From: Acidobacteriota bacterium
GTDB taxonomy: Bacteria; Acidobacteriota; Aminicenantia; UBA2199
Assembly: GCA_025456205.1 (NCBI GenBank)
Contig: JALOLA010000024.1
Coordinates: 1 to 36,709 of the forward strand
Length of the DNA stretch: 36,709 nucleotides
Direction: 5' to 3'
The stretch's first letter is position 1. Each line of letters opens with the position of its first letter. Shown here piece after piece: positions 23,288 through 30,970 of the stretch. A program made the translations under genes and the position numbers. Under the pieces are notes generated by a model. The model did not search any database, was not told the origin of the DNA, and was given only the letters and a program-made list of their open reading frames with translations.

Positions 23288-24072
23288 ACAACGCGAAGCC
23301 GGAGAACGTCCGCGCCGCCATCATCCTGGAGACGCGCATCGACGCCCTCGGCATGGACGAGGTCCTGGACCGGGCCGCGGCCATGAGCGCAGGCTCCATC
23401 CCCTGCCACATCATCACCGCCAATGTCGATCATGTGGTCGGCAACCACCGCCGGCCGGCCCTGCGCGCGATCTTCGCCAGGGCCGCCCTGACGGTCCCAG
23501 ACGGCGTACCCCTGCTATGGGCGGCCCGCCTGCTGAAGGCCCCCCTGGCCGGGCGCGTCAACGGCACCGACCTGATGGAGCGGCTGAGCGACCTGGCTGC
23601 CCGCAGGGGTTTTGCCATATTCCTGCTGGGCGGCCCCGAGGGCAGCGCCGCGACCGCGGCCCGCCGCCTGCAGGAGCGCTTCCCGGGACTGGACGTCTGC
23701 GGCACCTGTGCGCCGACCCTGGGATTCGAAGCGCGCCCGCTGGAGAGCGAAGCCGTCCGCGCCCTTCTCCGCGAAAGGCGGCCGCAGATCCTGTTCGTTT
23801 CCCTGGGCTATCCCAAGGGCCTGCGCTGGATCGACGAGAACCAGGCGGCCTGCGGCATCCCGCTGGCCATCGAGGTGGGGGCCAGCTTCCGCTACCTGGC
23901 CGGGGAGATGCGGCGGGCGCCGCGCTGGATGCAGCGCCACGGGCTGGAATGGCTCTGGCGGCTGGGCCACGAGCCGCGGCGGCTGGGGAAGCGCTACCTG
24001 CTCCGCGACCTGCCTTTCTTCTACTACCTGCTCAGGCAGGGATGGACACGGCGCCCGCCCGGGGGCGAATGA
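23284..24072 (+). CDS. WecG/TagA/CpsF-family glycosyltransferase (GT26)
   Basis: 262-aa GT26 enzyme; characterised members transfer ManNAc or ManNAcA to a polyprenyl-diphosphate-linked GlcNAc. Hallmarks: HIITANVDHVV (catalytic-region Asp in the TxN.DH block), LTVPDGVPLLWAARLL, GRVNGTDLMERLS, FAIFLLGGPEGSA, ILFVSLGYPKGLRWI and IEVGASFRYLAGEMRRAPRWMQRHGLEWLWRLGHEPRRLGKRYL, the conserved C-terminal helix region. It starts with GTG, overlapping the previous TGA by 4 nt. It closes a cassette of radical SAM, alkaline-phosphatase-fold enzyme, GT2 and GT26, probably building or editing a lipid-linked surface glycan. Sugar donor not determinable from sequence. Confidence 0.92.
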   Translation: MNNAKPENVRAAIILETRIDALGMDEVLDRAAAMSAGSIPCHIITANVDHVVGNHRRPALRAIFARAALTVPDGVPLLWAARLLKAPLAGRVNGTDLMERLSDLAARRGFAIFLLGGPEGSAATAARRLQERFPGLDVCGTCAPTLGFEARPLESEAVRALLRERRPQILFVSLGYPKGLRWIDENQAACGIPLAIEVGASFRYLAGEMRRAPRWMQRHGLEWLWRLGHEPRRLGKRYLLRDLPFFYYLLRQGWTRRPPGGE

Positions 24073-24093
24073 GCGCCGCGCCACGGCCCGGGC

Positions 24094-24120
24094 GCGAAGC
24101 CTCGGGGAGGGGGCTTACGC
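24094..24120. terminator. Stem-loop between convergent GT26 and dxs
   Basis: GCGAAGCC (24094-24101) can pair with GGCTTACGC (24112-24120, one bulge) around a G-rich loop. It overlaps the dxs stop at 24115-24117. No U-run is seen on either strand. Confidence 0.35.
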
Positions 24121-25992
24121 TCCCTTGACGAAGGCGCGCAGGCGGCGGTAGATGCCGTCGGCATCCAGCCCGCACTGCGCCAGCAGCTCCGGGCGCGAGG
24201 CCAGGGGCAGGCAGCCCTCGCCGACGCCCAGGGCGAGGAACTCACGGGCCGGGTCGCCGCTGTCCATGAACTCGGCGTGGACGATGGCGGCGAAGCCGCC
24301 GCGCACCGTGCCGTCCTCGACGGTGGCGATGCGCGGGATGCCGGCGGCGAGGGAAAAGATCAGTTCCCGGTCCAGCGGCTTGAGGAAGCGCACATTGACC
24401 ACGGTCGCCTCGATGCCTTCGGCGGCCAGCCGCTCGGCCGCCTCCAGGGCGCGGTAGGCCAGCGGGCCCACGGCCAGCACCAGGACCTGGTCCCCGTGGC
24501 GCAGGACCTCGGACCGGCCCAGGGGCAGCTCATGGAATTCCTTGTCCAGCGGCACGCCCCGCCCCGGCTCCTTGGGATAGCGGATGAAGGCGGGCCGGTC
24601 GAGGCGGCTGGCGGTGAATACCATGTGCTGCAGCTCGTTCTCGTCCTTGGGCGCCATGAGCACGATGCCCGGGACGGGCTGCAGCAGGGCGATGTCGTAC
24701 AGGCCCTGGTGCGTGGGGCCGTCCCCGCCCACCAGCCCGGCGCGGTCGAGTCCGACCACGAGCGGCAGGCGCATCAGCGCAACGTCGTGGATCACCTGGT
24801 CGACGGCGCGCTGCAGGAAGGTGGAGTAGACCCCCAGCACGGGCTTAAAGCCGCCCAGGGCCAAGCCGCCGGCAAAATCGAACATGTACTGCTCGGCGAT
24901 GCCCACGTCGAAGAAGTTCTCCGGGAAATCCTTCTGCACCGCGTCCAGGCCGGTGCCCTCGGGCATGGCCGCCGTCAGCGCCACGATGCGCCGGTCCATC
25001 TCGACCAGCCGCCGCACGCTGTCGCCGAAGACCTGCGAGTACGAAGGGGTTTTTTCCCGGCCGATGAACTTGCCGTTCTCGATATTGAAAGGGGAGGAGG
25101 AATGGAAGGAACTGGGGTCCTGCGAAGCCGGCACGTAGCCCTCGCCCTTGCGCGTCACCACGTGCAGCAGCACGGGGAAATCGTACTTCTTGGCCGCCGC
25201 GAACTCCTTCAGCATCTCGCGGAAGTCGTGGCCGTTGACCGGCCCGATGTACTTGATGCCCAGCTCGTCGAAAAGGGATCCCGGGACCATCATGGTGCGC
25301 ATCAGCACCTCGACCTTCTTGGCCAGGTCGCGCAGGGTCATGCCCACCCCGGGGATGGCCTTGAGAACGTTCTGGATCACCTCTTTCATGCGGATGTAGG
25401 GCCGCCCGGAGACCAGGTAGTTCAGGTGCCGCGAGATGCCGCCGACGTTGGGCGAGATCGACATCTTGTTGTCGTTGAGCACGATGATCAGCCGCTGCTT
25501 GACCTGGCCGATGTGGTTCAGCGCTTCCAGGGCCACGCCCCCGGTCAGCGCCCCGTCGCCGATGACGGCGACGATGTGGTGCCCTTCACCCAGGCGGTCG
25601 CGGGCGATGGCCAGCCCCGAGGCGAAGCCCAGCGAAGTGGAGGCGTGGCCGGTGTTCAGCACGTCGTATTCGCTCTCGTCGCGGTCGGGGAAGCCGAGCA
25701 GCCCGCCTTTCTTGCGAATGGAGAAGATGCGCTCGCGGCGGCCGGTGATGATCTTGTGGGTGTAGCTCTGGTGGCCGATGTCCCAGATGATCTTGTCGCG
25801 CGGGGCGTCGAACACCCGGTGCAGGGCCAGGGTCAGGTCGACGGCCCCCAGGTTGGACGACAGGTGGCCGCCGTTTTGAGCCACCACCTGCACCAGCAGC
25901 TCGCGGATCTCGTCCGAGAGCTGCGCCAGCTCGTCCAGGCTGAGCTTCTTTACGTCCTGCGGGGAGGAGATCGTTTCCAGCAGCGCCATCAT
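24115..25992 (-). CDS. dxs: 1-deoxy-D-xylulose-5-phosphate synthase
   Basis: 625-aa thiamine-diphosphate enzyme joining pyruvate and glyceraldehyde-3-phosphate to make DXP, the entry to the MEP isoprenoid pathway. Seen: GGHLSSNLGAVDLTLALH (His43), DIGHQSYTHKIITGR, GHASTSLGFASGLA, the thiamine/Mg motif GDGALTGG (145-152) with NDNKMSIS, KGEGYVPA, and the second-half pyrimidine domain GIAEQYMFDFAGGLA and DRAGLVGGDGPTHQG. Length is as usual. It is last in the xseA-xseB-ispA-dxs operon and its ATG overlaps the ispA stop by 4 nt; a second in-frame ATG follows at once (ATGATG), so the start could be one codon later. Confidence 0.97.
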   Translation of the reverse strand: MMALLETISSPQDVKKLSLDELAQLSDEIRELLVQVVAQNGGHLSSNLGAVDLTLALHRVFDAPRDKIIWDIGHQSYTHKIITGRRERIFSIRKKGGLLGFPDRDESEYDVLNTGHASTSLGFASGLAIARDRLGEGHHIVAVIGDGALTGGVALEALNHIGQVKQRLIIVLNDNKMSISPNVGGISRHLNYLVSGRPYIRMKEVIQNVLKAIPGVGMTLRDLAKKVEVLMRTMMVPGSLFDELGIKYIGPVNGHDFREMLKEFAAAKKYDFPVLLHVVTRKGEGYVPASQDPSSFHSSSPFNIENGKFIGREKTPSYSQVFGDSVRRLVEMDRRIVALTAAMPEGTGLDAVQKDFPENFFDVGIAEQYMFDFAGGLALGGFKPVLGVYSTFLQRAVDQVIHDVALMRLPLVVGLDRAGLVGGDGPTHQGLYDIALLQPVPGIVLMAPKDENELQHMVFTASRLDRPAFIRYPKEPGRGVPLDKEFHELPLGRSEVLRHGDQVLVLAVGPLAYRALEAAERLAAEGIEATVVNVRFLKPLDRELIFSLAAGIPRIATVEDGTVRGGFAAIVHAEFMDSGDPAREFLALGVGEGCLPLASRPELLAQCGLDADGIYRRLRAFVKGA

Positions 25993-26843
25993 TGACTCCG
26001 GTAGAGCATGCTCTTCATCAGGAACAGGAACGGTGGAAAGCCGATGCCGAGCTGGCCGACCAGCCCCACAGCTTCGCGGTACAGTTCGTCGATGCGGGCG
26101 CGCACCGCCTCCAGGCCGAAATAGAGGACGGCATTGGGGCTCTGGTTGCCGCCGTCCTTGCGCAGCTTCTTCCCCGCCTCCTTTTCATCGCCGGTGACGT
26201 CGAGCAGGTCATCGGCCAGCTGGAAGCCCGTGCCCAGGGCGATGCCGGCCCGCTCCAGAAGCAGGCGTCGGCCGGGATCGCAGCCGGCGACGATGTCCGC
26301 GGCCAGCAGCGATCCCTTGATCAGCTCCGCGGTCTTCAGGCGGTGGATCTCGGCGATGCGGGCGGCGTCGCCGCGGAATTCCAGGTCCAGCGCCTGTCCC
26401 TGCGCCATGCCCTCCTTGCCGATGCAGCGGGTAAGGAGGCCCATGATCTCCACCACCTGGGCGGCCGGCAGCGGCGCGGCGGCGATCTTCTCGAAGGCGA
26501 AGGTCAGCAGAGTGTCCCCGGCCAGCAGCGCGATGGCCTCGTTGAACTTCTTGTGCACCGTGGGCATGCCGCGGCGCAGGTCGTCGTCGTCCATCACCGG
26601 CAGGTCGTCGTGGATCAGGGAATAGGTGTGAATGATCTCCAGGGCCGAAGCCAGGCCGACATGGTGCCGAGCCTCCCGCCCGAGGGCCTCGACCAGGGTG
26701 AGGAAGAGCAGCGGCCGCAGGCGCTTGCCGCTCACCGTCAGGGCGTAGTGCATGGCGGCTTCCAGCGTCCCGCGCCGCGGGTCCAGCCCGGCCAGGAGCT
26801 CGCTGTCGACGGCGGCGGTCAGGCCCCGCAGGTGGTCATTCAT
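25989..26843 (-). CDS. ispA: Farnesyl diphosphate synthase (short-chain prenyl synthase)
   Basis: 284-aa all-helical prenyltransferase that extends DMAPP with IPP to geranyl and farnesyl diphosphate. First Asp-rich motif DDLPVMDDDDLRRG (residues 79-92), preceded by HTYSLIH, the small chain-length region as in E. coli IspA; second motif FQLADDLLDVTGD (208-219); GKRLRP near residue 39 and the KKFNEAIALLAGDTLLTFAFE helix. Product length by homology is C15. Substrate supply comes from the MEP pathway whose first enzyme, Dxs, is encoded immediately downstream. Overlaps xseB by 8 nt at its start. Confidence 0.94.
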   Translation of the reverse strand: MNDHLRGLTAAVDSELLAGLDPRRGTLEAAMHYALTVSGKRLRPLLFLTLVEALGREARHHVGLASALEIIHTYSLIHDDLPVMDDDDLRRGMPTVHKKFNEAIALLAGDTLLTFAFEKIAAAPLPAAQVVEIMGLLTRCIGKEGMAQGQALDLEFRGDAARIAEIHRLKTAELIKGSLLAADIVAGCDPGRRLLLERAGIALGTGFQLADDLLDVTGDEKEAGKKLRKDGGNQSPNAVLYFGLEAVRARIDELYREAVGLVGQLGIGFPPFLFLMKSMLYRSQ

Positions 26844-27075
26844 TTTCCTCGGGCTCGAAGTCGGTTTCCTGCAGGTCGCCCTTGGCGTCCTTCTGCAGGA
26901 TCTTCACCTTCTTCTCGATATCGTTGAGCTCCTTTTTCATCTGGGCGGTCAGCTTCATCCCCTCTTCGTAGAGGGCGAAGCCGTCCTGCAGCGGCACATC
27001 GGGGGCTTCCAGCTTCTGCACGATCGCTTCCAGCTTCTTCAGCGCCCCTTCAAAATCGAGGGTCTCTTTCTTCAT
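26836..27075 (-). CDS. xseB: Exodeoxyribonuclease VII small subunit
   Basis: 79-aa XseB, which binds the large subunit XseA to form the single-strand-specific exonuclease VII. The signature FEGALKKLEAIVQKLEAPDVPLQDGFALYEEGMKL is intact, followed by the helix that packs on XseA and an acidic tail (DFEPEENE). The ATG lies inside the end of xseA (26-nt overlap) with AAGGAG 8 nt upstream. Confidence 0.95.
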   Translation of the reverse strand: MKKETLDFEGALKKLEAIVQKLEAPDVPLQDGFALYEEGMKLTAQMKKELNDIEKKVKILQKDAKGDLQETDFEPEENE

Positions 27076-28339
27076 GGTTCACTCCTTGATCACCCGGGCG
27101 GCGGTCGAGCCTGGAATAGCCCTTGGCCAGTATATTCTCCGGGTTCATGCCGTCCAGCTTGGAGGCCAGCACCCCGGTGGTCTCGCGCCGCTGCTGCAGC
27201 CGCTCGTGGAAGCGGGCGCCGACCTGCATGCGCAGGTTCTGGACCTGCAACCCGCGGTTCTTCAGCAGGCCGCCCATGTCGAAGGCGGCGAAGCGCTGCG
27301 CTGAACGGTTCCAGCGGCTCAGTTTGCGGCCCAGGGCCTGCTGGAAAAGGCGGACCAGGGCGAACTCGCCGCCGTCCAGCCTCTGGGCCAGCTCCTGCAG
27401 GCCGCCGGGGAAATCGGCCAGGGCCGACTCACCGCGCAGCCGCTGCAGCGCCGACCTGCCGGCATGCAGCCTCTTTTCCATGTGGCGCATCAGGCCATGG
27501 CGCAGGAAGTCGATGCGGCTCAGGAATTCGTCCTTCCTGCCGACCACGAGCTCGGCCGCGGCCGATGGCGTCGCCGCCCGCAGGTCGGCCACGAAGTCGG
27601 CGATGGTGAAGTCGGTCTCGTGGCCGACCGCCGAGATCACGGGCAGGCGGCTGCGGAAGATGGCCTCGACCACCGGCGACTCGTTGAAGGCCCACAGGTC
27701 CTCGTAGCTGCCCCCGCCGCGCCCGACGATCAGCACGTCCACAGCGGCGGCGGCGGCGTCATTGAAGTGGTCGATGCCCGCGGCGATCTCGCCGGCCGCC
27801 CCCTCCCCCTGCACCTTGGCCGGGTAGATGACGATGGCGATGCCAGGGAAGCGGCGGCGCAGGATGCGCACGATGTCGCGCACGGCCGCCCCGGTCGGCG
27901 AAGTGACCACGCCGATGCGCCCGGGAAGCAGCGGCAGCGGCTTCTTGCGCAGCGGGTCGAAGTAGCCTTTTTCCTGGTAGGCCTGCTTCAGCTTTTCCAG
28001 GGCGGCGAAGATGTCGCCGATCCCCTGCAGGCGCATGTCGCTGGCGATGATCTGCAGCTCGCCGCGCAGGGGGTAGACGGAAATGCTGCCGCGCACGATG
28101 ATCTGCTGGCCGTTCTCCAGCTTCTTCAGGGTGCTGCGCTGCAGGGCGCCGCGGAACATGGCGACCTTCATGGCGCCGGAGGCGTCCTTCAGGGTGAAAT
28201 AGAGATGGCCGGAACTGGCCAGGACCACCCCCGAGGCCTCGCCCAGCACCTGGATGGAGGCGAACTGGCTCTCCAGCGTCAGCTTGAGCAGCTGGGTCAA
28301 TTCGGATACCTTGTATACCTTTTCCTCTGTAGGGGGCAT
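27050..28339 (-). CDS. xseA: Exodeoxyribonuclease VII large subunit
   Basis: 429-aa catalytic subunit of exonuclease VII, which degrades single-stranded DNA in repair. N-terminal OB-fold (YKVSELTQLLKLTLESQF..., residues 6-~100), then the catalytic core with GRIGVVTSPTGAAVRDIV, VLIVGRGGGSYEDLWAFNE and ISAVGHETDFTIADFVADLRAATPSAAAEL, then a helical C-terminal arm carrying the XseB-binding region and the final GYSRL motif. AAGGAA lies immediately before the ATG at 28339. First full gene of the xseA-xseB-ispA-dxs operon; a short in-frame ORF ending 6 nt before its ATG lies in the leader. Confidence 0.96.
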   Translation of the reverse strand: MPPTEEKVYKVSELTQLLKLTLESQFASIQVLGEASGVVLASSGHLYFTLKDASGAMKVAMFRGALQRSTLKKLENGQQIIVRGSISVYPLRGELQIIASDMRLQGIGDIFAALEKLKQAYQEKGYFDPLRKKPLPLLPGRIGVVTSPTGAAVRDIVRILRRRFPGIAIVIYPAKVQGEGAAGEIAAGIDHFNDAAAAAVDVLIVGRGGGSYEDLWAFNESPVVEAIFRSRLPVISAVGHETDFTIADFVADLRAATPSAAAELVVGRKDEFLSRIDFLRHGLMRHMEKRLHAGRSALQRLRGESALADFPGGLQELAQRLDGGEFALVRLFQQALGRKLSRWNRSAQRFAAFDMGGLLKNRGLQVQNLRMQVGARFHERLQQRRETTGVLASKLDGMNPENILAKGYSRLDRRPGDQGVNHEERDPRF

Positions 28340-28345
28340 TTCCTT

Positions 28346-28402
28346 TCAGCCAGGCCTTTCCCGCTCGCTCCGGAATCGGGGGGAAGGACGCGTTTTTTTC
28401 AT
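28346..28402 (-). CDS. Possible 18-codon leader ORF before xseA
   Basis: ATG at 28402 lies 5 nt after a consensus TATAAT, so it would be translated leaderless. It encodes 18 residues (MKKTRPSPRFRSERERPG), Arg-rich, and stops 6 nt before the xseA ATG, with the xseA Shine-Dalgarno between. It is in the xseA frame. It may control xseA by coupling, or may be chance. Confidence 0.35.
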   Translation of the reverse strand: MKKTRPSPRFRSERERPG

Positions 28403-28407
28403 GTCTA

Positions 28408-28436
28408 ATTATAGCGCATCCTCTGGCCAGCGGCAA
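28408..28436 (-). promoter_or_regulatory. Promoter of the xseA-xseB-ispA-dxs operon
   Basis: Minus strand: TTGCCG at 28436-28431, 17-nt spacer, TATAAT at 28413-28408. Predicted transcript start falls on the ATG of the short leader ORF; leader to xseA ~63 nt. Confidence 0.65.
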
Positions 28437-28461
28437 TAAGGAGAGGCGAAAATTTCCCCGC

Positions 28462-28491
28462 TGTACAAGGGCTTCATTTTATTGTTAAAAT
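28462..28491 (+). promoter_or_regulatory. Candidate promoter of the phosphonate operon
   Basis: TGTACA at 28462-28467, 18-nt spacer, TAAAAT at 28486-28491. Predicted start ~28498 gives a ~15-nt leader without Shine-Dalgarno to the ATG at 28513 and excludes the in-frame GTG at 28492. Confidence 0.5.
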
Positions 28492-28512
28492 GTGCAAGAA
28501 TATGCCAGCCCA

Positions 28513-29868
28513 ATGAAAAAAACAGCGGCAAAGGAAGTGAGCTCAAAATTGCGCAGGAAAGTCAAGTCCAAAAAGACGGTCTACGTCGGCATGAGCGCCG
28601 ACCTGATTCACCCCGGCCACCTCAACATCATCCGCGAGGCAGGAAAGCACGGCCGGGTCATCATCGGCCTGCTGACCGACAGCGCCATCGCCAGTTACAA
28701 GCGCCTGCCCTTCATGCCCCTGGAGCAGCGCAAGCAGATCGTGGAGAGCATCAAGAATGTCTCCGAGGTGGTCCTGCAGGAGACCCTGGACTACGTGCCG
28801 AATCTGCGCCGCCTGCGGCCCGACTTCGTGGTCCATGGCGACGACTGGCGCACTGGCGTGCAGCGCGAGATCCGCGACCGCGTGATCCAGGTGCTGAAAG
28901 AATGGGGCGGCCGGCTGATCGAGCCGGAATACACCAAGGGCATCTCCTCCACCCAGCTCAACAACTCGCTCAAGGAGATCGGGACGACGCCCGGCATCCG
29001 CCTGAAGATATTGCACCGCCTGCTGGCGGTCAAGGACCTGGTCCGCGTCATGGAGGCCCACAACGGCCTGACGGGCCTGATCGTTGAGAAGGCCCGGGTG
29101 AAAGCCGGCACCGCGACGCGCGAATTCGACGCGCTGTGGCTAAGCAGCCTGACCGATTCCACGGCCAAGGGCCGGCCCGACAACGGCAGCGTGGACCTCA
29201 CCTCGCGCCTGATCACTCTCAACAACATCCTGGAGATCACCACCAAGCCCATTATCTTTGACGGCGATTCGGGCGGAGTGCCCGAGCACTTCACCATCAT
29301 GGTCAAGGCCCTTGAGCGCATGGGCATCTCGGCCGTCATCATCGAGGACAAGGTCGGCCTCAAGGAAAATTCGCTGCTGGAGGCCGGGGGCTCCCAGCAG
29401 CAGGACTCGATCGCCGGCTTCTGCAAAAAGATCCAGTTCGGGAAAAAGGCCCAGTTCACCGACGACTTCATGGTCATCGCCCGCATCGAGAGCCTCATCC
29501 TGGGAGCGGGCATGAACGACGCGCTGCAGCGCGCCGAGGCCTATATCGCGGCCGGCGCCGACGGCATCATGATCCACAGCAAGCAGAAGGATCCCGGCGA
29601 GATCCTGCGCTTTTGCCGCGAATACGCCTCGTTCAGCCACCGCGTGCCGCTGGTGTCGGTTCCCTCCACCTATAGCCAGGTCCACGAGAAGGAGCTCGCC
29701 GCCGCAGGAGTGAGCATCGTCATCTACGCCAACCAGCTCCTGCGCAGCGCCTACCCGGCCATGGTGCGCACGGCCGAATCCATCCTGCGCCACGGCCGGG
29801 CCCTCGAGTGCGAGAAGGAGTGCCTGCCAATCCGGGAGATCCTGCGCCTGATCCCTGGGGGCGAGTAG
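28513..29868 (+). CDS. Cytidylyltransferase-phosphoenolpyruvate mutase fusion (PntC-AepX type)
   Basis: 451-aa bifunctional enzyme. Residues ~20-160 are a nucleotidyltransferase domain of the PntC/CCT type: [19 protein letters not shown] with HPGH at 33-36, then [29 protein letters not shown] and the [11 protein letters not shown] signature (ISST.. nucleotide motif). Residues ~180-451 are phosphoenolpyruvate mutase, which makes phosphonopyruvate, the C-P bond-forming step: IIFDGDSGG and the diagnostic [10 protein letters not shown] (E278-S287), then [35 protein letters not shown]. Fusions of this order activate a phosphonate as its CMP ester. ATG 28513 is chosen because the predicted promoter overlaps the upstream GTG (28492), which would add 7 residues. 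The phosphonopyruvate decarboxylase gene follows after 4 nt. Confidence 0.92.
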   Translation: MKKTAAKEVSSKLRRKVKSKKTVYVGMSADLIHPGHLNIIREAGKHGRVIIGLLTDSAIASYKRLPFMPLEQRKQIVESIKNVSEVVLQETLDYVPNLRRLRPDFVVHGDDWRTGVQREIRDRVIQVLKEWGGRLIEPEYTKGISSTQLNNSLKEIGTTPGIRLKILHRLLAVKDLVRVMEAHNGLTGLIVEKARVKAGTATREFDALWLSSLTDSTAKGRPDNGSVDLTSRLITLNNILEITTKPIIFDGDSGGVPEHFTIMVKALERMGISAVIIEDKVGLKENSLLEAGGSQQQDSIAGFCKKIQFGKKAQFTDDFMVIARIESLILGAGMNDALQRAEAYIAAGADGIMIHSKQKDPGEILRFCREYASFSHRVPLVSVPSTYSQVHEKELAAAGVSIVIYANQLLRSAYPAMVRTAESILRHGRALECEKECLPIREILRLIPGGE

Positions 29869-29872
29869 CGCC

Positions 29873-30967
29873 ATGGACGCCGCGCATTTCATCCGCTCGC
29901 TGCAGTCGGCCTCGCTCTCGCCCTTCCTGGGAGTGCCATGCTCGGTGTTCACCGATTTGATCAACCGACTGGGGGCCGACGCGCAGAGCGAGCACTACAT
30001 CTGCACCTCCGAGGGCGAGGCCATGGGGCTGGCGGGCGGTTTCGCCCTGGCCGGGCGCCTGCCCGTGGTCTACATGCAGAACGACGGCTTCGGCAACGCG
30101 GTCAACCCCCTGACCTCCCTGCAACTGCTCTACCGCCTGCCGGCTCTGCTCCTGATTTCCTGGCGCGGCGAGCCGGGGCTCAAGGACGCCCCGCAGCACC
30201 GGGTGATGGGCTCGGCCCTGCCCGGCCTCCTGGAGCGGCTCCAGGTGCCGCAGCGCATCCTGGAGGACGGCAGCGAAGCCCTCGACCGGGCGCTGGCCAC
30301 GGCACGGGAGCATTTCCGCGCCGCCTCCACGCCTTTCGCTTTCATCATCCGCAAGAACTACTTCGCGGCCGGGGAGAAAATCGCTGCCGCCGATGCCAGC
30401 GGGCTCTCGCCGCGCCTGGACTACATCCGCCTGCTCGTCGAAGCAGCGGGGCACGACGACATCATACTGGGCGCCACGGGCTTCTCGGGCCGCGAACTCC
30501 AGCAATACACCGAACACCGCGGCCGCTTTTACATGATGGGTTCCATGGGCTGCCTTCCCGCCCTGGGGCTCGGATTGGCCTGCAGCCAGCCGCGGCGCAC
30601 CCTCTTCGTTCTGGACGGAGACGGGGCCCTGCTGATGAAGCTGGGTTCCCTGGCGACCATTGGCCACTACCGGCCGGCGAACCTCGTTCACGTCCTGTTC
30701 GACAACCAGGCCTACGAATCCACCGGAGGTCAGCCCACGGTTTCGGGCGGAACCGATTTCTGCTCTGTGGCCCGCGCCTGCGGCTATCCGCTTCAGGAGA
30801 AGGTCTCCTCGCCATCCCAGTTCCAAACCCTTCTGGCCGCCCTGCCCGGGAAAGCCAAGCCCCTGTTCATCCATGTTCGCGTCCGTTGCGGCACGCCGGC
30901 CGGGCTGCCGCGGCCCGAACAGTCCGCCGAGCACATGCGCGACGAACTGATGTCCTTCCTGAGCTGA
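29873..30967 (+). CDS. aepY: Phosphonopyruvate decarboxylase
   Basis: 364-aa thiamine-diphosphate enzyme that drives C-P synthesis forward by decarboxylating phosphonopyruvate to phosphonoacetaldehyde. Seen: FLGVPCSVFTDLINRL at the N-terminus, TSEGEAMGLAGGFALAG (catalytic Glu of ThDP enzymes), QNDGFGNAVNPLTSL, RGEPGLKDAPQHRVMG, and the thiamine/Mg motif DGDGALLMKLGSLATIG...LFDNQAYESTGGQPT. These blocks are diagnostic for AepY rather than sulfopyruvate decarboxylase, and the PEP mutase gene immediately upstream settles it. ATG lies 4 nt after the fusion gene and the next gene starts 3 nt after the stop. Confidence 0.94.
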   Translation: MDAAHFIRSLQSASLSPFLGVPCSVFTDLINRLGADAQSEHYICTSEGEAMGLAGGFALAGRLPVVYMQNDGFGNAVNPLTSLQLLYRLPALLLISWRGEPGLKDAPQHRVMGSALPGLLERLQVPQRILEDGSEALDRALATAREHFRAASTPFAFIIRKNYFAAGEKIAAADASGLSPRLDYIRLLVEAAGHDDIILGATGFSGRELQQYTEHRGRFYMMGSMGCLPALGLGLACSQPRRTLFVLDGDGALLMKLGSLATIGHYRPANLVHVLFDNQAYESTGGQPTVSGGTDFCSVARACGYPLQEKVSSPSQFQTLLAALPGKAKPLFIHVRVRCGTPAGLPRPEQSAEHMRDELMSFLS

Positions 30968-30970
30968 GCC

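Noticed and set aside
24277-25995. 572-aa plus-strand open frame
   Set aside because: Antisense to dxs, which is certain.
28492-28512. Upstream GTG start for the PntC-PEP mutase fusion
   Set aside because: It directly abuts the predicted -10 box and would precede the transcript start; ATG 28513 is preferred.
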